A stretch of 5,991 nucleotides of DNA from Sedimenticola sp. (GTDB lineage Bacteria; Pseudomonadota; Gammaproteobacteria; Chromatiales; Chromatiaceae): the NCBI GenBank assembly GCA_027023915.1, contig JALVUB010000210.1, positions 1 through 5,991 of the forward strand, in the 5' to 3' direction. Both the position numbers and the translations under genes were made by a program. The notes beneath the pieces were generated by a model. That model saw nothing but the letters and a program-made list of their open reading frames with translations. It was not told where the DNA came from and made no database searches. Each line of letters opens with the position of its first letter. The stretch's first letter is position 1. This document shows, in pieces, positions 1 through 5,991 of this stretch.

Positions 1-1
1 C

Positions 2-1249
2 GAGCAGACCGTGGCCGATCCCGAGTGCGATCTGGAGACCGCCATCGAGAACATCGACATCGGCGGTCCCGCCATGATCCGCGCCGCGGCCAAGAACCAC
101 CGCGACGTGGCGGTGGTGGTGGACCCCCTGGACTACGCCCGGGTGTTGGCGGAGATGAAACAGCACGACGGCGCCCTCAGCGACGAGACCCGCTTCCGCC
201 TGGCGGTGAAGACCTTCGAGCACACCGCCCGCTACGACGGCGCCATCGCCAACTATCTGGGCGCCATTCAGGCCGACGGCAGCCGCGGCGACTTCTCCCG
301 CACCATCAACCTCCAGTTCCGCCAGGTGCAGACCATGCGCTACGGCGAGAACCCGCACCAGAAGGCGGCCTTCTTCGTCGAGCACGAACTGGAGGAGGCG
401 AGCGTGGCCACCGCGCGCCAGCTTCAGGGCAAGGAACTCTCCTACAACAATATCGGCGACACCGACGCCGCCCTGGAGTGCGTCAAGCAGTTCGACGAAG
501 GGCCGGCTTGTGTCATCGTCAAGCACGCCAACCCCTGCGGGGTGGCCCTGGGCGGGACGCTGCTGGAAGCCTACGACCGCGCCTACGCCACCGACCCCGA
601 GTCGGCCTTCGGCGGCATCATCGCCTTCAACCGCGAGCTGGACGGCGAGACCGCCGCCGCCATTATCGAACGCCAGTTTGTCGAGGTCATCATCGCGCCG
701 CGCGTCTCCGCCGAGGCGGCCCAGGCGGTGGCGGCGAAGAAGAACGTGCGCCTGCTCGAGTGCGGCGAATGGCCGCAGAGCCCGGCGGCGCGGCTCGACT
801 TCAAGCGGGTCAACGGCGGCCTGCTGGTGCAGGATGCCGACCTGGTCCTCTACAACGAGCTCACGGTGGTGACCAAGCGCGCCCCCACCGAGGAGGAGAT
901 GCGCGACCTGCTCTTCACCTGGCGGGTGGCCAAGTTCGTCAAGTCCAACGCCATCGTCTATGGTCGCGACAACATGACCATCGGCGTGGGCGCCGGCCAG
1001 ATGAGCCGGGTCAACTCGGCGCGCATCGCCGCCATCAAGGCGGAGCACGCCGGCCTGGAGGTGAAGGGCTCGGTGATGGCCTCGGACGCCTTCTTCCCCT
1101 TCCGCGACGGCATCGACAACGCCGCCGAGGCGGGCATCGTCGCCGTCATCCAGCCCGGCGGCTCCATGCGCGACGAGGAGGTGATCGCCGCCGCCGATGA
1201 ACACGGCATGGCGATGGTGTTCACCGGGATGCGCCATTTCCGTCATTGA
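2..1249 (+). CDS. purH: Bifunctional AICAR transformylase / IMP cyclohydrolase PurH, 5'-truncated by window edge
   Basis: PurH carries out the last two cytoplasmic steps of purine synthesis: AICAR is formylated from 10-formyl-THF to FAICAR, which is then cyclised to IMP. The window holds the last 415 residues; E. coli PurH has 529, so about 110 N-terminal residues lie upstream. The first full codon is at 2; GTG at 11 is an internal Val, not a start. The end of the cyclohydrolase domain is present: IENIDIGG followed by AAAKNH, whose Asp (codon 56-58) and Lys (codon 92-94) match human ATIC D125 and K137. The transformylase domain follows, with MRYGENPHQ, SYNNI and VIVKHANPCGVA, which carries the catalytic Lys-His pair at 521-526. 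Further on are KFVKSNAIVY, GAGQMSR, ASDAFFPFRDGID and IQPGGS. The protein ends in MRHFRH as in E. coli, so the 3' end is intact. Co-transcription with purD is likely but unproven because of the repeat between them. Identification is very secure. Confidence 0.98.
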   Translation, partial: EQTVADPECDLETAIENIDIGGPAMIRAAAKNHRDVAVVVDPLDYARVLAEMKQHDGALSDETRFRLAVKTFEHTARYDGAIANYLGAIQADGSRGDFSRTINLQFRQVQTMRYGENPHQKAAFFVEHELEEASVATARQLQGKELSYNNIGDTDAALECVKQFDEGPACVIVKHANPCGVALGGTLLEAYDRAYATDPESAFGGIIAFNRELDGETAAAIIERQFVEVIIAPRVSAEAAQAVAAKKNVRLLECGEWPQSPAARLDFKRVNGGLLVQDADLVLYNELTVVTKRAPTEEEMRDLLFTWRVAKFVKSNAIVYGRDNMTIGVGAGQMSRVNSARIAAIKAEHAGLEVKGSVMASDAFFPFRDGIDNAAEAGIVAVIQPGGSMRDEEVIAAADEHGMAMVFTGMRHFRH

Positions 1250-1253
1250 TGTT

Positions 1254-1312
1254 GTAGGTCGGACTTCAGTCCGACAATATGCCGGTTGATGTCGGGCTGA
1301 AGCCCGACCTAC
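1254..1312. repeat. REP doublet (REPIN-like), two inverted GTAG-type REP units
   Basis: Two 22-base units face each other across a 15-base spacer (1276-1290). The left unit is GTAG (1254-1257) followed by a perfect 8-bp hairpin: GTCGGACT at 1258-1265, loop TC, AGTCCGAC at 1268-1275. The right unit is the mirror form: GTCGGGCT at 1291-1298, loop GA, AGCCCGAC at 1301-1308, then CTAC at 1309-1312. The arms match at 20 of 22 positions, and the two differences form one base pair of the hairpin (A1263-T1270 versus G1296-C1303), so folding is preserved. A GTAG foot next to a short hairpin is the hallmark of REP elements mobilised by RAYT (TnpA-REP) transposases, and inverted pairs are called REPINs. 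In RNA the whole element could also fold as one long stem with one A-C mismatch and one G-U pair. It begins four bases after the purH stop. No U-tract follows, so a classical terminator is unlikely. Family membership is inferred from structure; no second copy is visible here. Confidence 0.85.
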
Positions 1313-1328
1313 GGAATTTGCGGCAAAC

Positions 1329-1334
1329 GGAGAG
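1329..1334 (+). promoter_or_regulatory. Ribosome binding site of purD
   Basis: GGAGAG sits just upstream of ATG 1341, with eight bases between GGAG (1329-1332) and the start codon. This is a good Shine-Dalgarno match at normal spacing. It supports ATG 1341 as the purD start, and the protein then opens with the expected nucleotide-binding MNILIIGGGGREHA. The site lies outside the REP doublet, so local folding of the repeat need not hide it. Confidence 0.8.
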
Positions 1335-1340
1335 AACGAC

Positions 1341-2633
1341 ATGAACATTCTCATCATCGGCGGTGGCGGGCGCGAGCATGCGCTGGCGTGGAAGGCGGCG
1401 CAGTCGGCCCTGGCGGACAAGGTCTTCGTGGCGCCGGGCAACGCTGGCACGGCGCGGGAGCCGAAGATGGAGAACGTCCCCATCGCCGCCACCGACACCG
1501 ACGCCCTCAAGGCCTTCGCCCTGCAGAACGACATCGGCCTCACCATCGTCGGCCCCGAGGCCCCCCTGGTGGCGGGGCTGGTGGACAGCTTCACCGCCGC
1601 CGGCCTCAAGTGCTTCGGCCCCTCGCGCAACGCCGCGCGCCTCGAAGGCTCCAAGGCCTTCACCAAGGATTTTCTCGCCCGTCACCAGATTCCCACCGCC
1701 GCCTACGGCGTCTTTTCGGATGTGGACGAGGCCATCGCCTACCTCCACCAGGTGGGGGCGCCCATCGTCATCAAGGCCGACGGCCTGGCCGCCGGCAAGG
1801 GGGTGATCCTGGCCCAGGACATGAAGACCGCCGAGGAGACGGTGCGCGACATGCTGGCCGGCAACGCCTTCGGCGAGGCGGGCCACCGGGTGGTGATCGA
1901 GGAGTTTCTCAACGGCGAGGAGGCCAGCTTCATCGTCATGGCCGACGGCCGCAACGTGCTCAGCATGGCCTCCTCCCAGGACCACAAGGCGGTGGGCGAG
2001 GGGGACACCGGCCCCAACACCGGCGGCATGGGCGCCTACTCGCCGGCGCCCGTGGTCACCCCCGAGATGCACGAGCGCATCATGGAAGAGGTGATCCGCC
2101 CCACCATTCTCGGCATGGCCGGCGAGGGCAGCCCCTTCACCGGCTTCCTCTACGCCGGTCTCATGATCGACGCCCAGGGCAACCCCAAGGTGCTGGAGTT
2201 CAATGTCCGCTTCGGCGACCCCGAGACCCAGCCCATCATGCTGCGCATGAAGTCCGATCTGGTGGCCCACTGCCTGGCGGCGCTGGAGGGCAGGCTGGAC
2301 CAGGAACAGGCCGAGTGGGACAGCCGCGCCGCCCTGGGCGTGGTGCTGGCCGCCGGTGGCTATCCCGGCGACTACCGTACCGGCGATCCCATCGAGGGTC
2401 TGCCCGAAACCGAACCGGAGGGGACCAAGATCTTCCACGCCGGTACCGCCGAGCAGGACGGGCAGGTGGTCACCGCCGGTGGCCGGGTGCTCTGCGTTAC
2501 CGCCTTGGGTGAAAACGTCACCCAGGCCGCCGAACGGGCCTATGCGCTGGCGGGCCAGATCCATTGGGATGGTCTCTACTACCGCAAGGACATCGGCTAC
2601 CGTGCCATCGAGCGGGAGAAAGCGAGCGGATGA
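1341..2633 (+). CDS. purD: Phosphoribosylamine-glycine ligase (GAR synthetase)
   Basis: PurD joins glycine to 5-phosphoribosylamine using ATP, giving GAR, the second step of de novo purine synthesis in the cytoplasm. The product is 430 residues, against 429 in E. coli, so it is full length. The N-terminal domain opens with IIGGGGREHA (residues 5-14), then APGNAGT (31-37) and VGPEAPLVAGLVD (70-82). The ATP-grasp region carries GPS..AARLEGSKAF (93-107), IKADGLAAGKGV (144-155), SQDHKAVGEGDTGPNTGGMGAY (212-233) and EFNVRFGDPETQ (286-297). The last contains the GARS signature RFGDPE and, by family knowledge, metal-binding Glu287 and Asn289. The C-terminal domain has AAGGYPGDY (337-345) and FHAGT (365-369). 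The start is set by the Shine-Dalgarno match upstream and the family N-terminus. purD follows purH by 91 bases, a common arrangement in proteobacteria, and its stop overlaps the next start. No missing motifs or frame breaks were seen. Confidence 0.98.
   Translation: MNILIIGGGGREHALAWKAAQSALADKVFVAPGNAGTAREPKMENVPIAATDTDALKAFALQNDIGLTIVGPEAPLVAGLVDSFTAAGLKCFGPSRNAARLEGSKAFTKDFLARHQIPTAAYGVFSDVDEAIAYLHQVGAPIVIKADGLAAGKGVILAQDMKTAEETVRDMLAGNAFGEAGHRVVIEEFLNGEEASFIVMADGRNVLSMASSQDHKAVGEGDTGPNTGGMGAYSPAPVVTPEMHERIMEEVIRPTILGMAGEGSPFTGFLYAGLMIDAQGNPKVLEFNVRFGDPETQPIMLRMKSDLVAHCLAALEGRLDQEQAEWDSRAALGVVLAAGGYPGDYRTGDPIEGLPETEPEGTKIFHAGTAEQDGQVVTAGGRVLCVTALGENVTQAAERAYALAGQIHWDGLYYRKDIGYRAIEREKASG
2615..2633 (+). 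promoter_or_regulatory. ATGA stop-start overlap with upstream GGAG: translational coupling of purD to the VanZ-like gene
   Basis: The purD stop TGA (2631-2633) shares bases with the next start ATG (2630-2632). A GGAG (2615-2618) lies 11 bases before the ATG, a little far but usable. Such ATGA overlaps usually mean that ribosomes ending one gene re-initiate on the next. The overlap also decides the start of the downstream protein: an earlier in-frame ATG at 2564 would add 22 residues read from inside purD that look like out-of-frame coding sequence. Confidence 0.7.
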
Positions 2634-3007
2634 AGCTGCCCCTTTCCGCCTGCGCCCAAACCGGCGCCAGGTTGGCCCTGCTTCTCGTCCTCACGCTTCT
2701 CACCTGGCTCATGCTCACTCCCAGCGTGGGCGAGAGCGGCATTCCCATCAACGACAAGGTGGCCCACACGCTGGCTTTCGGTCTGCTTGCCATGCTCTCT
2801 CACGCAAGCTGGCCCCACCGGGATTTCGACTGGCGCTTCTGGCTGCCCCTGATGGCCTATGGCATCGCCATCGAATGCATCCAGTATTTCATTCCCCACC
2901 GCTCTTTCTCGGTTGCCGACATGGCGGCGGACGCCGCCGGGATCGGGCTCTACCAGCTTCTCATGCCGCTGCTGTTGAAACGCTTGGGCGTGGGTTCCAC
3001 GAGCTGA
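2630..3007 (+). CDS. Small VanZ-like membrane protein
   Basis: This 125-residue protein fits the VanZ-like family. The family is named after the teicoplanin-resistance protein VanZ, but for most members the biochemical role is unknown, and nothing here points to glycopeptide resistance. About four membrane segments are visible: residues 14-30, 44-58, 69-87 and 98-117. Family-typical residues are the NDKVAH stretch after the first segment (Asp42, Lys43, His46), then YGIAIECIQYFIPHRSFS at 77-94 (Glu82, Gln85, Arg91), then ADMAADAAG (Asp97, Asp101, Gly104). The length is usual for the minimal single-domain members. Start choice rests on the ATGA overlap with purD, which also suggests expression with the purine genes. 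Its TGA (3005-3007) lies in the same frame as the RND gene downstream, 15 bases before that gene's GTG. The family call is fairly sure; the function is not known. Confidence 0.85.
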   Translation: MKLPLSACAQTGARLALLLVLTLLTWLMLTPSVGESGIPINDKVAHTLAFGLLAMLSHASWPHRDFDWRFWLPLMAYGIAIECIQYFIPHRSFSVADMAADAAGIGLYQLLMPLLLKRLGVGSTS

Positions 3008-3009
3008 GC

Positions 3010-3015
3010 TACAAT
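3010..3015 (+). promoter_or_regulatory. Possible -10 box ahead of the RND gene
   Basis: TACAAT matches the sigma-70 -10 consensus at five of six positions, in a small A-rich patch (3011-3019) within GC-rich DNA. It ends seven bases before GTG 3023, so transcription would start at or next to the start codon and give a nearly leaderless message. No good -35 box is at proper spacing: TTGAAA at 2975-2980 is 29 bases away and TTGGGC at 2984-2989 is 20 bases away and a poor match. A chance match is quite possible. Confidence 0.2.
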
Positions 3016-3022
3016 CAATCCG

Positions 3023-5991
3023 GTGAACACCGGCTCCAACCTTGCCCACTGGTCTATCCGTCATCCTGTCGCCGTGGTGATGCTCACTCTGGCGGCGGTG
3101 GTGCTGGGGCTGTTTGCCGCCACGCGGCTGCGCATTGATCTGCTGCCCCATCTTATCTATCCCAGTGTCGCCGTGCGGGTAAACGACCCCGGGGTGCCGG
3201 CCACCATCATGGAAGACGAGGTGACCCGACAGCTCGAAGAGCAGCTTGCCATCACCGACGGGGCGCTGCATGTGCGTTCTTCCACCCGCCAGGGGCGCTC
3301 GGCGGTGGATCTCGATTTTGCTTACGGCACCGACATGGACGCCGCCCTGCGCGACGCCACCATCCGCCTCGACCGCGCGCGCCGTTTTCTGCCTGATGGC
3401 ATCGAGCCGCCGGTCATCTACAAGCGCGACCCTTCTCAGTTGCCGGTGGCCGAATACGCCATCCGCGCCTCCACGCTGGATGCCGTTGCCTTGCGCGACT
3501 GGGTGGACTACACCCTGGGCAGGCGGCTGGTGAACCTTCCGGGGGTGGCCGCCGCCGAGGTGGCCGGCGGCCTGCGGCGTCAGATTCAGGTGCTGGCCGA
3601 TCCTCTGGCGCTGGCGGCGCGCCGGCTCGATATCTTCGATCTGGAAACCCTGCTGCAAAAGGAGAATCTTGATTATCCCGGTGGCCGGCTTCGCCTGTCG
3701 GAAAGCGAGATTCCGGTGCAGACCCGCGGCCGTCTGCGCGAGATTGGCGCCATTGCGAGCCTTCCGCTGCCTCTGGGCAACGGCGCGGTGGTGCCTCTGG
3801 AGCGGGTGGCCAGGGTTTACGACAGCGCCGGGGAGGCGCGGGTACGCATCCGCCTGAATGGCGCGCCGGCGGTGAAGCTGTCACTGCAAAAACAGCCCCA
3901 GGCCAACACCGTGGCGGTGGTGGACAGGGCAAACCAGGCGCTGGCGCGCTTCTCCGGGGAAGGGCTCATACCGAAGGGGATCGAGGTGGTGGCGGTGAAC
4001 GACGAGGCGCGCCACATCCGCCGCGCCCTGCGCAACGCCGCCACCGCGGCTCTCGGTGGCGCCCTGCTGGCGATGGCGGTGGTGTGGCTCTTTTTGGGTG
4101 ACCCGCGCCGCACCCTGGTCATCGGCAGCGCCATTCCCATCGCCATTCTGGTGACCCTGGCGTTGATGGCCGCCACCGGCCTCACTCTCAACCTGATGAC
4201 CATCGGCGGCCTGGCCCTGGGGGTGGGAATGCTGGTGGACAGCACCATCGTCATGCTGGAGAACATTCACCGCCATCAGCGCCGTGGCGAGGCGCCAGTG
4301 GAAGCCTCGTGGCGGGCGGCGGGCGAGGTCACTTCGCCCATCGTCGCCGCCACCACCACCAATCTGGCGGCGGTGCTGCCCTTTTTACTCGCCGGCGGGC
4401 TGGTTGGATTGTTGTTCAGGGAGCTGATCGTCACCATCTCCGCCGCCATCGTCGCCGCCCTTGTGGTGGCTCTCACCCTGGTGCCCGCCCTGGCGGGGCG
4501 GATTCCGGTGGGCGGGGAGGGTGTCTTCCGCCGCCTGGCGAACCGTCTGTTGGAAAAGCTGGAGCTGGGTTACGCCGCCCTGCTGCGGCTGCTGCTCCGC
4601 TGGCGCTGGCTGGTTGTGGCGTTCTTTATCGCCGCCCTGGCGGCCACTCTGCCAGACCTGCTGCGCCCCCTGGACCGCTTTCTGCCGCGCATCGACGATG
4701 GCCGCGTGGGGCTCTATCTCACCGCCGACCGCGATGTTTCCGTGGATGAGATGGATCGCATCACCCGCCAGGTGGAGCGGGTTCTGCTGAACGACCGGGC
4801 GGTGGATTCCGTATTAACCACAGTGGGTGGCTACACCTTCGGCCGCTCGGTCTATCAAAGCCCCAACCGCGCCAATATCCAGGTACAGCTTCTGCCGGTG
4901 GGACGGCGCCCGCCCCTTGGCAAATGGATCGAAGCGCTGCGTGAACGCTTGCGGCGGGAGCGACTGGCGGGGGTGCGCGTCCGCGTCCATCGCAGGGGCA
5001 TCCGCGGCCTGCGGCTGGATCGCGGGGACGACGATCTCAGCTTTCAGGTGCAAGGGCCCGATCTTGACCGCCTGGCGGCCATTGGCCGCCGCATGGAGAA
5101 GCTGCTGGCCGGACTGCCGGGGCTGCGCAACATCAAGCGTTCCGACGAAGAGACCACCATGCAGCTCTCCATCGAGCTGGACCGGGAGAAAGCCCGCAGC
5201 CTGGGCCTGGGGGCCGAGCGCATCGGCAAGGCGGTGCGTTACGCCCTGGAGGGGCGGCGGGTGGGGCGTTTCATCGCCGGCGACCGCGGCATCGAAATTT
5301 TGTTGCGGCTCGATCCGCTGGACCGCTTTCCCCGGCAGTTGGAAGAGCTGGTGCTGATGGCAGGCGACAAAAAGCGGGTGCCCGTGCGCCTGGGCGAGGT
5401 GGCGCGCATCCGCCTGACCCCCGCGCCGGCCACCATCCTGCGGGAACAACAGCAGCGAACAGTGGAGGTGACCGCCTCCCTGGCCGAGGGCGCCAGCCTC
5501 TCGGTGGTGGCGCAAGCGGCCCGCAAGCGGCTGGAGGCCCTTGATCTGCCGCCGGGCTACCTGCTACAGGAAGGAGGTGGTTACCTCGCCTTGCAGCAGG
5601 GACGGGCCCTGGGGGCCGAGTTGCTGGGGCTGGCGGTATTCCTGGTGCTGGTGGTGATGGCGGTGCAGTACGAATCCTTGCGCAATCCCCTGGTGATCCT
5701 GGTCAGCCTGGTTTTCAGTCTCATCGGCGTCTCCCTGGGGTTGCGCTGGAGCCATACCCCCCTCACCATGCCGGTGTGGCTCGGCCTCATCATGCTGGCC
5801 GGCATGGTGGTGAACAATGCCATTCTGCTGGTGGAGTTCATGGAGCAGCGGCGGCGCGAGGGGCTGCCGCTGGCGGAGGCGGTGGTGGAAGCGGGCCGCC
5901 AGCGGCTGCGTCCCATCCTCATGACCACTCTCACCACGGTGGTGGGGTTGCTGCCCCTGGCGCTGGCCGTGGGTCAGGGCGCCGAAATGCT
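3023..5991 (+). CDS. RND-family efflux permease (inner-membrane pump subunit), 3'-truncated by window edge
   Basis: RND permeases are proton-driven trimeric pumps that pass substrates from periplasm or membrane to an adaptor and outer-membrane channel. The frame is open from GTG 3023 to the edge: 989 full codons, lacking perhaps 40-60 residues including the twelfth membrane segment. The start is the only plausible one after the in-frame stop at 3005 that keeps the family N-terminus (SIRHPVAVVML). Order seen: membrane segment at 16-33; first porter loop with YPSV, DPGVPATIMEDEVTRQLEEQL and NGAPAV..QKQPQANTV (279-297); segments near 338-360, 365-386, 391-415, 438-457 and 466-490; another at 528-545; second porter loop with TTVGG (599-603); segments near 865-885, 889-909, 914-937 and 964-984. 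Segment 4 reads LGVGMLVDSTIVMLENI, giving Asp406-Ser407 where AcrB has Asp407-Asp408. Segment 10 has Asn931-Asn932 where AcrB has Lys940-Asn941. This resembles the SwrC-like branch more than AcrB. The substrate cannot be told. The Shine-Dalgarno is weak. Confidence 0.95.
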   Translation, partial: MNTGSNLAHWSIRHPVAVVMLTLAAVVLGLFAATRLRIDLLPHLIYPSVAVRVNDPGVPATIMEDEVTRQLEEQLAITDGALHVRSSTRQGRSAVDLDFAYGTDMDAALRDATIRLDRARRFLPDGIEPPVIYKRDPSQLPVAEYAIRASTLDAVALRDWVDYTLGRRLVNLPGVAAAEVAGGLRRQIQVLADPLALAARRLDIFDLETLLQKENLDYPGGRLRLSESEIPVQTRGRLREIGAIASLPLPLGNGAVVPLERVARVYDSAGEARVRIRLNGAPAVKLSLQKQPQANTVAVVDRANQALARFSGEGLIPKGIEVVAVNDEARHIRRALRNAATAALGGALLAMAVVWLFLGDPRRTLVIGSAIPIAILVTLALMAATGLTLNLMTIGGLALGVGMLVDSTIVMLENIHRHQRRGEAPVEASWRAAGEVTSPIVAATTTNLAAVLPFLLAGGLVGLLFRELIVTISAAIVAALVVALTLVPALAGRIPVGGEGVFRRLANRLLEKLELGYAALLRLLLRWRWLVVAFFIAALAATLPDLLRPLDRFLPRIDDGRVGLYLTADRDVSVDEMDRITRQVERVLLNDRAVDSVLTTVGGYTFGRSVYQSPNRANIQVQLLPVGRRPPLGKWIEALRERLRRERLAGVRVRVHRRGIRGLRLDRGDDDLSFQVQGPDLDRLAAIGRRMEKLLAGLPGLRNIKRSDEETTMQLSIELDREKARSLGLGAERIGKAVRYALEGRRVGRFIAGDRGIEILLRLDPLDRFPRQLEELVLMAGDKKRVPVRLGEVARIRLTPAPATILREQQQRTVEVTASLAEGASLSVVAQAARKRLEALDLPPGYLLQEGGGYLALQQGRALGAELLGLAVFLVLVVMAVQYESLRNPLVILVSLVFSLIGVSLGLRWSHTPLTMPVWLGLIMLAGMVVNNAILLVEFMEQRRREGLPLAEAVVEAGRQRLRPILMTTLTTVVGLLPLALAVGQGAEM

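Noticed and set aside
11..13. GTG 11 as the start of purH
   Set aside because: The frame is open to the window edge, and the residues after it match the middle of PurH, not its N-terminus.
1254..1312. Rho-independent terminator between purH and purD
   Set aside because: The palindromes are strong, but the bases after them (1313 onward, GGAATTTGCGG) contain no U-tract, and the GTAG foot fits a REP unit better.
1266..2564. A 432-codon open frame on the minus strand covering nearly all of purD
   Set aside because: It mirrors purD codons in GC-rich DNA, is rich in Gly, His, Ala and Val with no family motif, and it runs into the REP doublet. A shadow of purD is the simpler reading.
2564..2629. 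Longer VanZ-like protein starting at ATG 2564
   Set aside because: The extra 22 residues overlap purD in another phase and resemble no VanZ-like N-terminus. The ATGA overlap at 2630 is the standard coupled start.
2356..3138. A 260-codon + strand open frame in another phase
   Set aside because: It spans the end of purD, all of the VanZ-like gene and the start of the RND gene, with low-complexity Arg, Pro and His sequence and no recognisable motif.
2597..3658. A 353-codon minus-strand open frame across the VanZ-like and RND genes
   Set aside because: Its composition (Gly, His, Gln, Arg heavy, no domain) is typical of antisense frames in GC-rich genes, and it crosses two well-supported + strand genes.
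4231..4238. E. coli Chi-like octamers (GCTGGTGG) here and elsewhere in the window
   Set aside because: They arise from Leu-Val codon pairs in GC-rich coding sequence, and the Chi sequence of this organism is unknown.
4814..5515. A 233-codon minus-strand open frame inside the RND gene
   Set aside because: It lies wholly antisense to the conserved second porter loop and shows no motif or start signal of its own.

Overview
This is a GC-rich bacterial stretch (about two-thirds G+C by eye, not counted) with all recognisable genes on the + strand. The PurH fragment closely resembles enterobacterial PurH, including the C-terminal MRHFRH. The purH-purD order and a GTAG-type REP doublet also fit a gammaproteobacterium. 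That placement is inference from protein resemblance and repeat type; nothing here fixes the genus.

Layout: 2-1249 is the 3' three-quarters of purH. The 91-base gap that follows holds a REP doublet (REPIN-like, 1254-1312) and the purD ribosome binding site. purD (1341-2633) is complete. A small VanZ-like membrane protein (2630-3007) starts inside the purD stop codon (ATGA overlap). Fifteen bases after it, a large RND-family efflux permease begins at GTG 3023 and runs off the right edge after 989 codons. Its reading frame is unbroken. There is no gene-free stretch over 300 bases.

How the genes work together: PurD catalyses the second step of de novo purine synthesis (GAR formation). PurH catalyses the last two steps (AICAR formylation and IMP cyclisation). 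The VanZ-like gene looks translationally coupled to purD but has no evident purine role. The RND permease is probably one part of a three-part envelope efflux pump. No adaptor or outer-membrane channel gene lies upstream of it in this window, so partners would have to be downstream or elsewhere.

Most of the window is ordinary housekeeping DNA. The points most worth a second look are the REP doublet, whose arms differ only at two positions that pair with each other, and the RND permease, which has Asp-Ser where AcrB has its Asp-Asp pair and Asn where AcrB has its key Lys. I see no sign of a novel defence system, CRISPR array, RNA gene or insertion sequence.
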